A stretch of DNA of 44,988 nucleotides from Chryseobacterium limigenitum (lineage in GTDB: Bacteria; Bacteroidota; Bacteroidia; Flavobacteriales; Weeksellaceae), in assembly GCF_900114875.1 (NCBI RefSeq), contig NZ_FPKW01000027.1, forward strand, positions 1 to 44,988. Direction: 5' to 3'. Positions 36,925 through 44,632 of the stretch are shown piece after piece. How positions within the stretch are numbered: the first letter of the stretch is position 1; the number at the start of each line of letters is the position of its first letter. The notes beneath the pieces were generated by a model. That model saw nothing but the letters and a program-made list of their open reading frames with translations. It did not search any database and was not told the DNA's origin. Both the position numbers and the translations under genes were made by a program.

Positions 36925-37992
36925 ATGAAAAATTTAATAGAACTATCCATACTGGGAATCCTTGCTTTCACTCTATCAATGTGTATCATTCCGCTGATGA
37001 GAACTGCTGCCCAAAAACTTAAATTAGTAGATGTTCCCAATTCAAGAAAAGTTCATCAGACGGCAATTCCTTTAATTGGAGGCTTAGTCATAGGCATTGT
37101 TGTTATTTTACTAATGGGTGTTACCGTCAGTAACAGCCCGAAAGAGATACTTCCCATCATCATCACATCATACATTATGCTTTTGGTAGGAACTTTAGAT
37201 GACAAAACGGACATCAAGGCAATCTATAAGCTGGGGATACAACTCTGTGTGAGTGTAATAATAGCAACATCCGGAATCAGAATATCTTCTTTGTACGGAC
37301 TGTTAGGAGTCTATGAAATCAACATTTACCTGCAATATATTCTTACCGTTTTGGTTATTACTACTGCAGTGAACTCCTTTAATCTGATCGATGGAATAGA
37401 TGGATTGGCAGGGAGCGTTGCGGGAATAAGTTTTGGTCTTTTTTTCGTTATCATGCTTATAGAAGGTAACATTAGCCTTGCAAAAATTGGCATTTTGTTT
37501 ATTGGCAGTATCCTTGCTTTCCTCAAGTACAATTTTTCTCAAAAAAACAAAATATTTTTAGGAAACTCAGGGGCATTATTTTTAGGATATCTATTAATTT
37601 GTCTGGGTATTTATATTACGAAATTTGACCACAGTACAGCTCATTTCCCTTATGGCATCTTCTTCATTCTGTTTGTATTTACCATCCCGGTCATAGATTC
37701 TGTAAGAGTATATACTGATAGAATTTTAAGAGGTAAATCTGCCTTCAAAGCAGATAAAACACACATCCATCATCACCTTTTACAATTGGGGCTGTCTCAC
37801 AAAAAAATTACTTTGATCTTTTTATCAATCAATATTTTGATTCTAGCTATTCAGGCAATTTTTTTCAAAAGCTATTCAATTTACACCATATTATTCTCTT
37901 TCCTTGCGTTCATCCTAATATTTAAGCTGATCAAAACTATCAATCTTTTTGTAACATGGAAAAATAACATCAAACAAATGGAAAATTCATAA
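36925..37992 (+). CDS. WecA/MraY-family polyprenyl-phosphate sugar-1-phosphate transferase
   Basis: 355 residues with about 10-11 membrane helices. Conserved cytoplasmic loops are VPNSRKVHQTAIPLIGG, LVGTLDDKTDI (Mg2+-binding DD), NSFNLIDGIDGLAGS, LGNSGALFLG and KTHIHHHLLQLGLSHKK (the HxHH loop of WecA-like enzymes). It transfers a sugar-1-phosphate, usually GlcNAc or a derivative, from UDP to undecaprenyl phosphate and so starts repeat-unit synthesis. It is the last gene of the cluster, followed by a bidirectional terminator region. Confidence 0.9.
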   Translation: MKNLIELSILGILAFTLSMCIIPLMRTAAQKLKLVDVPNSRKVHQTAIPLIGGLVIGIVVILLMGVTVSNSPKEILPIIITSYIMLLVGTLDDKTDIKAIYKLGIQLCVSVIIATSGIRISSLYGLLGVYEINIYLQYILTVLVITTAVNSFNLIDGIDGLAGSVAGISFGLFFVIMLIEGNISLAKIGILFIGSILAFLKYNFSQKNKIFLGNSGALFLGYLLICLGIYITKFDHSTAHFPYGIFFILFVFTIPVIDSVRVYTDRILRGKSAFKADKTHIHHHLLQLGLSHKKITLIFLSINILILAIQAIFFKSYSIYTILFSFLAFILIFKLIKTINLFVTWKNNIKQMENS

Positions 37993-37996
37993 ACAG

Positions 37997-38022
37997 CTCT
38001 TATAAATGAAATCATATAAGAG
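37997..38022 (+). other. Hairpin after the polysaccharide cluster
   Basis: CTCTTATA and TATAAGAG form an 8-bp stem with a 10-nt loop just after the stop at 37992. No U-run follows, so it is probably a weak terminator or a 3'-end protecting structure. Confidence 0.4.
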
Positions 38023-38166
38023 TTGGCATTTGAAAAAATGATATTTAGTCGGCAGTGAAGCGTGGTTTTAAATCCTAATAAGGTTCTAGTATTTTTTTCA
38101 CTTTTGGTTTATTATAACTTTTTGGTACTAAGTATAGCAACTCCAAATATCAAAATTTTCACAAAA

Positions 38167-38191
38167 AAAATCCCGGATTAACCGGGATTTT
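38167..38191. terminator. Bidirectional terminator between converging transcripts
   Basis: AAAATCCCGG-ATTAA-CCGGGATTTT, GC-rich core with A-run before and T-run after. It can stop the + strand polysaccharide transcript and the minus-strand DUF2911 transcript. Confidence 0.8.
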
Positions 38192-38209
38192 AATTTCTGA
38201 TATTCAAAT

Positions 38210-38728
38210 TTATTTGATCTCTACAGGAACTGAGATCTTATCCCAATCCATTGTGAATCCATTATTGTTTATTTTATACACTAAAGTTTCCTGTGTTGCT
38301 GGTAAAGCTTTTGTTTTTACATCAACACGTAAAGCATCTTTTGCTTCTTCGTATTTATAAGCACCCCATTGTTTTGGCTCTTTGTTAAAAATTGCAGTCC
38401 AGGTTCCGCTTTCTTTAGGGATTAAGAAAAAGCTGTATTTACCTGCAGGCAGTTTTTTACCCTGAACGGTAATGTCTTTATCCGTTTCGAAAGTAGTTGC
38501 TTCATTGGCACCCGCACGCCAAACTTTATTATAAGCTTCCAAACCACCCCATATGGTACGCCCTTTAACAGACGGACTGCTATAGGCAATGGTAACGGTT
38601 GCATCTTTAATTTTCCCCGTTGCAGTAGCCGGAGGGCTGGCAGGTTTTTTAGTGTCCTGTGCAAAGGCATTCAAGGAGATTGTCATTGTCGCAACAATTA
38701 CTGCAGCAGATTTAATGATTGTTTTCAT
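38210..38728 (-). CDS. DUF2911 secreted protein
   Basis: 172 residues with a signal peptide (cleavage after SLNAFAQ, about 24). The conserved core has IAYSSPSVKGRTIWGGLEAY, VWRAGANEATTF, LPAGKYSFFLIP and FNKEPKQWGAYKY, which define DUF2911. Its function is unknown. It is probably periplasmic or outer-membrane associated. It follows the symporter gene by 32 bp on the same strand and ends the PIG-L/symporter operon. Confidence 0.88.
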   Translation of the reverse strand: MKTIIKSAAVIVATMTISLNAFAQDTKKPASPPATATGKIKDATVTIAYSSPSVKGRTIWGGLEAYNKVWRAGANEATTFETDKDITVQGKKLPAGKYSFFLIPKESGTWTAIFNKEPKQWGAYKYEEAKDALRVDVKTKALPATQETLVYKINNNGFTMDWDKISVPVEIK

Positions 38729-38760
38729 AATATTTTTGTTTGTATGTTTATTTTGTTTGT

Positions 38761-40452
38761 TTACGAATTTACTGCTTTCGGCTTATAAAACAATAACCCG
38801 ATTGCTGAAAATATAATGACCGCCGCTGCTCCGATTACATTAAGCCAAAGGAAAGAAACGATATCGAAGTTATAAACAGCAATAACCACAATTTCTGATA
38901 AAATGGCAGCAATAAATACATTGGAACCGCCGATTTTTTTATAATAAAATGCGACAAGAAAAATCCCCAATATCGGGCCGTAGAAAAGAGAACCTAATAC
39001 ATTAACCGCTTCGATAAGGGAACCCATCTGAGTGGCAAACATGGCTACGCCGATTGAGAATATACCCCAGGCCAAAGTGTGCAGGCGACTGTACTTCAGT
39101 TCGGTTGCATCATCAGGAATTTCTTTTTTAAATATCAAATGAACATCTTTTAATGAGCAGGCGGCAAGGGAATTCAGGGCTGCGGAAATTGAACCCCAGC
39201 TGGCCAGAAAAATGACGGCAAACAGTAAACCGATCATCCCTACAGGCAAGGTATTTTTTACGAAATACAGGAAAATATAATTGGTATCCGTTTTCTCAGC
39301 ATTATAGTTTGAATGATTGATCGCTTCTTCTACCCTGCCGTGAAGTGCTTTTACCTGGGTTTGTGTATTTTTAAAATCCTGAATTGTTTTGTTAAGGCGG
39401 GGAGAATGATTTTCTTTCAATTGTAGAATTTCTTTTGATTCTGCATTAAATTTTATTTGCAGATTCTGATGTTCTTTTTCAAAAACCGCGGCCTGTTCAG
39501 GTTGTGTTTCTTTTAAATGTTGATAAGAGCGTTCGTTAAAATAAATCGGAGCCGGTTTTAGAGAAAAGAAAGCGAAAAGCAAGGCACCGATCAGGAGAAT
39601 AGCAAACTGCATCGGAATTTTCACCAATCCGTTCAACAGCAAGCCCATTTTTGCATTGGTATTGTCTTTCGCTGTAATATACCTCCCGACCTGACTCTGG
39701 TCTGTTCCAAAATAAGAAAGTGCCAGAAAAAAACCACCAATAAGCCCGCTCCAAATATTGTATTTATCCTTCCAGTCGAATTCTGTGGTGATTACATTGA
39801 GTTTTCCGGATTTTCCCGCCAGATAAAGTGCATCTTTGAAACCAATTCCATTCGGCATATTTTCAATAAGCAGATAACCTGCAAAAGCCATGGTTCCCAG
39901 AATAATGAGAAACTGTAATTTTTGAGTGTGGGCGATCGCTTTTGCACCGCCAATATAGGTGTAAATCAATAAAATTCCACCCGTCAAAACATTCGTTAAA
40001 TAAATATTCCAGTTTAAAACGCTTGACAAGATGATACTCGGAGCGTAAATGCTGATTCCTGTTGATAAACCTCTGGAAAAAAGAAAAAGAAGTGAAGTGA
40101 GTACCCTTGTTTTTTTATCAAAACGGTTTTCTAAATATTCATAAGCCGTGTAAACATTTAATCTCTGAAAAATCGGGATGAAAGTAATACAGATCACAAT
40201 CATCGCCAAAGGCAAACCAAAGTAATACTGAACGAAACGCATACCGTCCGTATAAGCCTGCCCCGGTGCTGACAAAAATGTAATGGCACTTGCCTGCGTA
40301 GCCATAATCCCTATAAGCACAATGTACCAGGGCATTTTATTATCTGCTTTCAGGTAGGATTCGTTGCTTTTTTGGCCACGACCGATCAATACGCCGTAAA
40401 CAACCACTGCAACCAATGTAAAAATAAGAACTGTCCAATCTATAGTACTCAT
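38761..40452 (-). CDS. Sodium:solute symporter (SSS family)
   Basis: 563 residues from ATG 40452, with about 13 membrane helices. SSS signatures include NKMPWYIVLIGIMATQASAI and TFLSAPGQAYTDG near the N-terminus (the sodium-site helix) and the ALNSLAACSLKD segment. A soluble, helical insertion of about 100 residues (about 305-405, KETQPEQAAVFEKEHQNLQI) sits between two helices, as in other Bacteroidota members. The start codon overlaps the stop of the 34-residue membrane protein (ATGA), so translation is coupled. The solute is unknown; the deacetylase next door suggests an amino-sugar, sugar or acetate-like product. Confidence 0.88.
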   Translation of the reverse strand: MSTIDWTVLIFTLVAVVVYGVLIGRGQKSNESYLKADNKMPWYIVLIGIMATQASAITFLSAPGQAYTDGMRFVQYYFGLPLAMIVICITFIPIFQRLNVYTAYEYLENRFDKKTRVLTSLLFLFSRGLSTGISIYAPSIILSSVLNWNIYLTNVLTGGILLIYTYIGGAKAIAHTQKLQFLIILGTMAFAGYLLIENMPNGIGFKDALYLAGKSGKLNVITTEFDWKDKYNIWSGLIGGFFLALSYFGTDQSQVGRYITAKDNTNAKMGLLLNGLVKIPMQFAILLIGALLFAFFSLKPAPIYFNERSYQHLKETQPEQAAVFEKEHQNLQIKFNAESKEILQLKENHSPRLNKTIQDFKNTQTQVKALHGRVEEAINHSNYNAEKTDTNYIFLYFVKNTLPVGMIGLLFAVIFLASWGSISAALNSLAACSLKDVHLIFKKEIPDDATELKYSRLHTLAWGIFSIGVAMFATQMGSLIEAVNVLGSLFYGPILGIFLVAFYYKKIGGSNVFIAAILSEIVVIAVYNFDIVSFLWLNVIGAAAVIIFSAIGLLFYKPKAVNS

Positions 40453-40553
40453 GCCCAAAATTTAGTAAACAAATAATAAAATGCGATCTGCAACACTAAT
40501 GCAACTGCTAATAGTATGTACCAAATATTCCAATTTTTAAGTGGTTTGTTCAT
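40449..40553 (-). CDS. 34-residue one-helix membrane protein
   Basis: The ORF starts at ATG 40551-40553, overlapping the deacetylase stop by one base (TGATG), and its TGA overlaps the symporter start (ATGA). The product has a short polar N-terminus (MNKPLKNWNIW), one strong transmembrane segment (YILLAVALVLQIAFYYLF) and ends in TKFWA. The exact double overlap fills the whole space between two real genes, which chance ORFs rarely do. It is probably a small subunit of the symporter, comparable in position to the small partners of other SSS transporters such as YjcH with ActP, though no similarity to those is claimed. Confidence 0.75.
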   Translation of the reverse strand: MNKPLKNWNIWYILLAVALVLQIAFYYLFTKFWA

Positions 40554-43057
40554 CAGTTTTTCTGTGCAGATAAAAAGTTAAAAAATAAACGTGCCGCCCC
40601 AACATTTCCTGCAGGCAGCTGTCTGAAAAATGCCAACGGGGTGTAAATAAAATTACCCTTCCCGTATTTAGCATATAATGTTGATCCCTGCAGAGGCTCT
40701 TCACCTGTATCGTGCATTTCAAAAAGCGGTTCATACGCTGCATCCCATTGATCAGGGAAATAGGCGCCACGCTCCTGTACCCATCCTTTAAAATCATCCG
40801 CAGTAATTTTGTTTGGAAAGTTCAGTAATTTATGATTTGGATTTAAAAACTTAACCTCAGCATTTTCTTCGGTAACCCTCTTATTGGCAATATTGAAATT
40901 GTACATCCCCAATTGGTCTACGGTTGTATCCTGATTGGTGTTATATTGCATCACCAAATTACCTCCGGCTTTTACATAAGACCATAAAAAAGGCATCCAG
41001 CGACCTAATTTTTTTTCTGTGTTGTTGGCACGAACACCCAATACGATGGCATCATATTGCGATAGCTTGTTTTGACTGCCGTTTCCAGCAGATTCATCTA
41101 TGTTGCCATAAAAATCTTCGTCTTTCAAAACATCTACCTGAATACCTGCAATGCGCAGAAACTCAGGAATGAAATCGCCCGCACCTTGTATGTAACCTAC
41201 TTTTTTAACCTTTGCCTGAATATCGCCTTTCATTACAGTTACCGTTGCAGGCGCAAAATATTGTAAGGAAGGTAAATGCGGATACTGAATTAATATTTGT
41301 TTTTTATTATAAGTGACTCCATCTGCAACAAAATTGGCATCCAGTTGAAAACGATCTGACTTTATTGAAGTAAGCTTAGTTTTTGGAATAATATAATCGA
41401 TGGTCGTATCTTTCCCATTGAGCGAATTTAAATCAGCGCCGCCTAACCATTCTCCGTTATACATCAGGTTTACTTTTCCATTATTGAACTTTTTGCTGGA
41501 ATTAACCTTAATATTTAAACTCAAATGTAAATCTTCATTTTCTTTGGCTACATAAAGTGATTGTGTAAATTTCAGTTCCAATGCAGGAACAATGCGCAAC
41601 GCTTCTACCACATCACCACGTACCGGATCTAATTTTTTGAAAGATAAAGGAAGTTTAACCTGAAGCTTATCTGAACCTATTTTTAAATCAAGCAAAACAT
41701 TCAGTGGTGATTCTGCCTCAGGCAAACCGACTAAAGTATCATTTGGAACAGAGAAAGTGGCTGCATTCGTAGGAGATTTTGCCAACCAATAAGGTTCTGT
41801 GAGTGCTGCATCTGCAGGAATCTGAATGTCATGCTGAATGGTAATTAAAGAATCTTTTGAGAGTTTTCTGTTGAAACTTTCTGACTGACTTAACCATTTT
41901 ACATTGTCTAAAACGACAGGATTTTCAGCTCTTGAAATCAAATTTAACCTGAAATTATAATGCTCCCCGGCAACAGCTTCAGCCTGATTGGTCACCACCT
42001 CGCCCATAAATCCGGCACAGCTTAAAATGATGTTGTCAAGAGATTTAATTTTATCCTTTTTTAGGTCTGCATCTTTTAGTGCCATGACCTTTTTTCGTAA
42101 AACAAGCAAGGCAGGTAAACTCTGGTCTGGATTATTAAAATTGAAAGTTGAAATAATTTTATCTAATGATTGGTCGATATCAGCGCTTCCTTGTGAAGTC
42201 CAGGTTTTAGTTACTCCGTCAAAAAGTGTTGCTTTTGCAGGTTCGCCAATAACATGGGAAAAATATTCAGTTTTGATGCCGGCTACAGACTGTGTTCCCG
42301 CACCCTGGCTTTTATGTAAACTTCTGCTTAATCCAGCCAATTCACCATAGCCCATTCCCAGTTGCGCATCATATTGACCAACAGTAACTTTTAGTTGATT
42401 TTCAGCTGTTGTATTGACTGCACCAAAGCGGAAAGTATTCCACAATACTCGTTTTGGCTGCCATGCATTAACATATTTTAGTTGATCCGGGAAAGCGGTT
42501 TTATCGCCTGCCAGCTTAAAAGCTTTTTCCGCAACCACGGCCGAAGCTGCATGTTGTCCGTGGCCTGCCGCAGCAGTAGGAGGAAAACGACAAATAATAA
42601 CATCAGGACGGAATTTACGGATTACCCAAACTACATCAGCGATAATGCTGTCTTCATTCCATTGTTTAAAGGTATCAGTCGTGTTTTTAGAGAAACCGAA
42701 ATCAATCGCACGGGTAAAAAACTGCTGGGCGCCGTCCAACTTTCTTGCTTCTAAAAGCTCATGCGTTCTGATCAAACCCAATGCAGCCCCCTGTTCTGTA
42801 CCCAATAAATTCTGACCACCATCACCTCTGGTTAAAGATAGATAGCCCGTTTCTACATTTTGATCGTTGATTAACCAGGAGAGTAATCCTGTATTTTCAT
42901 CATCGGGATGAGCCGCAAGGTATAAAACTTTAGGCAGCTGTTTAAGAGTTTTGAGTTCACGGTAAATTTCAGATGATTTGGAGGGCCGAACCTGTTGGGC
43001 CGAACAAAAAACCGAATAAAAGCCAAGAATAAATACAATGATTACTTTTTTGAACAT
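40553..43057 (-). CDS. PIG-L/LmbE-family deacetylase with C-terminal GATase-like domain
   Basis: 834 residues from ATG 43057; a longer frame to 43105 would include the promoter. A signal peptide (MFKKVIIVFILGFYSVFCSAQ) predicts export. The PIG-L domain (about 40-260) has the zinc motif AHPDDE (49-54), TRGDGGQN and a late HGQHAAS. A beta-rich middle (about 370-620) is followed by a flavodoxin/GATase1-like end (about 640-834; YDAIVLGVRANNT, KAGGNLVMQYNTN). The family removes N-acetyl groups from amino sugars or related compounds. Such long forms are common beside SSS symporters in Bacteroidota. The natural substrate is not known. Confidence 0.88.
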   Translation of the reverse strand: MFKKVIIVFILGFYSVFCSAQQVRPSKSSEIYRELKTLKQLPKVLYLAAHPDDENTGLLSWLINDQNVETGYLSLTRGDGGQNLLGTEQGAALGLIRTHELLEARKLDGAQQFFTRAIDFGFSKNTTDTFKQWNEDSIIADVVWVIRKFRPDVIICRFPPTAAAGHGQHAASAVVAEKAFKLAGDKTAFPDQLKYVNAWQPKRVLWNTFRFGAVNTTAENQLKVTVGQYDAQLGMGYGELAGLSRSLHKSQGAGTQSVAGIKTEYFSHVIGEPAKATLFDGVTKTWTSQGSADIDQSLDKIISTFNFNNPDQSLPALLVLRKKVMALKDADLKKDKIKSLDNIILSCAGFMGEVVTNQAEAVAGEHYNFRLNLISRAENPVVLDNVKWLSQSESFNRKLSKDSLITIQHDIQIPADAALTEPYWLAKSPTNAATFSVPNDTLVGLPEAESPLNVLLDLKIGSDKLQVKLPLSFKKLDPVRGDVVEALRIVPALELKFTQSLYVAKENEDLHLSLNIKVNSSKKFNNGKVNLMYNGEWLGGADLNSLNGKDTTIDYIIPKTKLTSIKSDRFQLDANFVADGVTYNKKQILIQYPHLPSLQYFAPATVTVMKGDIQAKVKKVGYIQGAGDFIPEFLRIAGIQVDVLKDEDFYGNIDESAGNGSQNKLSQYDAIVLGVRANNTEKKLGRWMPFLWSYVKAGGNLVMQYNTNQDTTVDQLGMYNFNIANKRVTEENAEVKFLNPNHKLLNFPNKITADDFKGWVQERGAYFPDQWDAAYEPLFEMHDTGEEPLQGSTLYAKYGKGNFIYTPLAFFRQLPAGNVGAARLFFNFLSAQKN

Positions 43058-43076
43058 TTGAATTTGCTTTGCGAGG

Positions 43077-43106
43077 CAAATATAAGTAAATCGTTTTTCT
43101 TTCAAC
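43077..43106 (-). promoter_or_regulatory. Promoter of the deacetylase/symporter operon
   Basis: Minus strand GTTG (43103-43106), 18 nt, TATATTTG (43077-43084), then 19 nt to the ATG at 43057. A strong Bacteroidota-type promoter that also fixes the start of the deacetylase. Confidence 0.65.
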
Positions 43107-43167
43107 CTTAAAAGAAAAACCAGTTTAACTTAGCTCAAACTGGAAATTTCATTTGCATATCCAGTAG

Positions 43168-43218
43168 AATCATCTGCCTAAAACTTCTACTTAAAAACAG
43201 AACTTCTGGCAGATGATT
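43168..43218. terminator. Hairpin/terminator between oxidoreductase and deacetylase operons
   Basis: AATCATCTGCC (43168-43178) and GGCAGATGATT (43208-43218) form an 11-bp perfect outer stem; inside, ACTTCT/AGAAGT-like repeats add structure. It starts 14 nt after the nitroreductase stop on the minus strand. The T-run is on the + strand side only (43217-43228), so for the minus transcript termination is less certain. Confidence 0.55.
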
Positions 43219-43232
43219 TTATTTTTTTAATC

Positions 43233-43592
43233 TTATTTAATCTCTGTTACAAACTGTTCTATCGGTTGTCTTACTTTTTTCAATGGGACACCTCTTTCAT
43301 TATTTGTGTAGTTGTACACGATATCAATTTGTTCATCTGTAACTTTATCCCAAGATGCAAAAACAAGCAGATGCGAGCTTTCTAAAATCTGTGGCTGTCC
43401 AAAGGCAATAGGCTGAATCTGTTTTTTGATTTCCGGATTACTTATTTTGATAATATGAAAAGGCTGCAATCCTACGGAAGTTGGCGTTAATCTAGCGGCT
43501 TCGATAATTTCGTTTACAAGAACTTCATCAAGTTTTTCTCCTGTCATTCTTTTAGTGGCATATCGCCAGTTTAATGCTTCTATAATGTTCAT
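43233..43592 (-). CDS. Nitroreductase-family protein with an apparent internal deletion
   Basis: 119 residues, against about 200-210 for the family. Residues 1-103 match the N-terminal half of NfsB-like NAD(P)H-dependent flavin oxidoreductases (ALNWRYATKRMTGEK, LTPTSVGLQPFHIIKI, GQPQILESSHLLVFAS). The last 16 residues (LKKVRQPIEQFVTEIK) match the usual C-terminal end (LKKVR...). About 85-95 middle residues, with part of the FMN site and dimer interface, are missing without loss of frame. The product is unlikely to be an active flavoenzyme. It starts 14 bp after the SDR gene, in the same operon. The comparison with full-length homologues is from memory. Confidence 0.7.
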   Translation of the reverse strand: MNIIEALNWRYATKRMTGEKLDEVLVNEIIEAARLTPTSVGLQPFHIIKISNPEIKKQIQPIAFGQPQILESSHLLVFASWDKVTDEQIDIVYNYTNNERGVPLKKVRQPIEQFVTEIK

Positions 43593-43606
43593 TATGTATC
43601 GATATT

Positions 43607-44044
43607 CTATTTTAATTGATATACTTCTTTTAGAAATTCGTTAATCGGAGCCGTTGTTCTTCCCAATAAGTCTTCGGTTTGAAAATGGTCAATCATCAAA
43701 TCTTTAACATGAGAAGTTTGAATATCCCTGATTCCCAAACCTGTATAAACAATGTGTTTAATACCTACTTTTACAGCAGAATCTACTACATTTTTATGTT
43801 GTTCAAACCGGTTTTGTTCCATTGTAGAAATCAGTAATAATTTCTCAACACCAGCAAAAGCAGTTTCCAAACTATCCGGCTCCTCAAAATTACCCATCCG
43901 AACTTCTACCCTTTTTATTTTTAGTGAAGATGCTTTCTCTTCATTTCTTGCTAGGGCAACAAATTTATCTGTGGTCGCGATTTTCAATAATTGATCTATC
44001 ACACCGTATCCAAGATTTCCCGTTGCGCCTGTAATTAGAACCAT
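43607..44044 (-). CDS. NmrA/QOR2-type SDR with an apparent internal deletion
   Basis: 145 residues, against about 280-290 for the family. The Rossmann start is intact (MVLITGATGNLG, residues 1-12), as are ALARNEEKA, GVEKLLLIST and the VKVGIKHIVYTGL strand. After FQTEDLL (residue 127) the sequence jumps to GRTTAPINEFLKEVYQLK, which looks like the extreme C-terminus (GR-TTT-L-E). About 140 residues, including most of the substrate lobe, seem to be deleted in frame. NAD(P) binding may persist, catalysis probably not. It starts 75 bp after the SnoaL-like gene. Confidence 0.7.
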   Translation of the reverse strand: MVLITGATGNLGYGVIDQLLKIATTDKFVALARNEEKASSLKIKRVEVRMGNFEEPDSLETAFAGVEKLLLISTMEQNRFEQHKNVVDSAVKVGIKHIVYTGLGIRDIQTSHVKDLMIDHFQTEDLLGRTTAPINEFLKEVYQLK

Positions 44045-44119
44045 ACGTTAACTTGTTTTTTAATTGTATTGAAAATCTTATAATAAATGAATAAGATAAA
44101 TGTAAATATGCTTTTATAT

Positions 44120-44527
44120 TCACTGTTCTCCGGCATTTCCGCCATATTGCTCCGGTTGTGCGGAAGTAGCAAATTCTTCCATACGGGAAATTAATCCATT
44201 GGTTACAGTATAAACCTGTACCCAGCTATTTCTGATGTGAGAGTTATCCTCATTGGAAATAAAATGCTCATTTCCTAGAACTACGACTTTATTGCCTTCC
44301 TCAATAAATTGAGTTTTATTGAAATAAACTACCCGAAGTGCATTGATATTAAATTCAAAAAACATACGAACGCCTTCTTTTCCTTTAAATTTTGCTGCAG
44401 GCATTATTTGTGTCCCATGATAGATACATTCTGCATTATCACTGAATGTTTCAACGATTCCATCAATGTTTTGATTGGCAAATTCTTCAAACATTTTATC
44501 GATAATTGTTCTTACTTCCGTTGTCAT
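44120..44527 (-). CDS. SnoaL-like / NTF2-fold protein
   Basis: 135 residues, a complete single NTF2-like cone: helix MTTEVRTIIDKMFEEFANQN, then FSDNAECIYHGTQIMPAAKF, FKGKEGVRMFFEF, and strands VVVLGNEHFISN and SWVQVYTVTNGLISRMEEF. This is the SnoaL-like/ketosteroid-isomerase fold. No catalytic assignment can be made. It is the first gene of a three-gene minus-strand operon with the SDR and the nitroreductase, and the only one that looks intact. Confidence 0.8.
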   Translation of the reverse strand: MTTEVRTIIDKMFEEFANQNIDGIVETFSDNAECIYHGTQIMPAAKFKGKEGVRMFFEFNINALRVVYFNKTQFIEEGNKVVVLGNEHFISNEDNSHIRNSWVQVYTVTNGLISRMEEFATSAQPEQYGGNAGEQ

Positions 44528-44569
44528 ATTTTGTTATTTATATTGTTGATCTATTTATATAATTTTAAA

Positions 44570-44577
44570 CAAATTTA
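44570..44577 (-). promoter_or_regulatory. -7 box of the SnoaL/SDR/nitroreductase operon
   Basis: Minus strand TAAATTTG, 42 nt before the ATG at 44527, matches TAnnTTTG. No clear -33 TTTG was found at the expected distance. Confidence 0.4.
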
Positions 44578-44632
44578 TAAAGATGAAAATTTAAAAATAG
44601 TATTAGTTTCCACATTGAAAGTAAGTGTGCTA

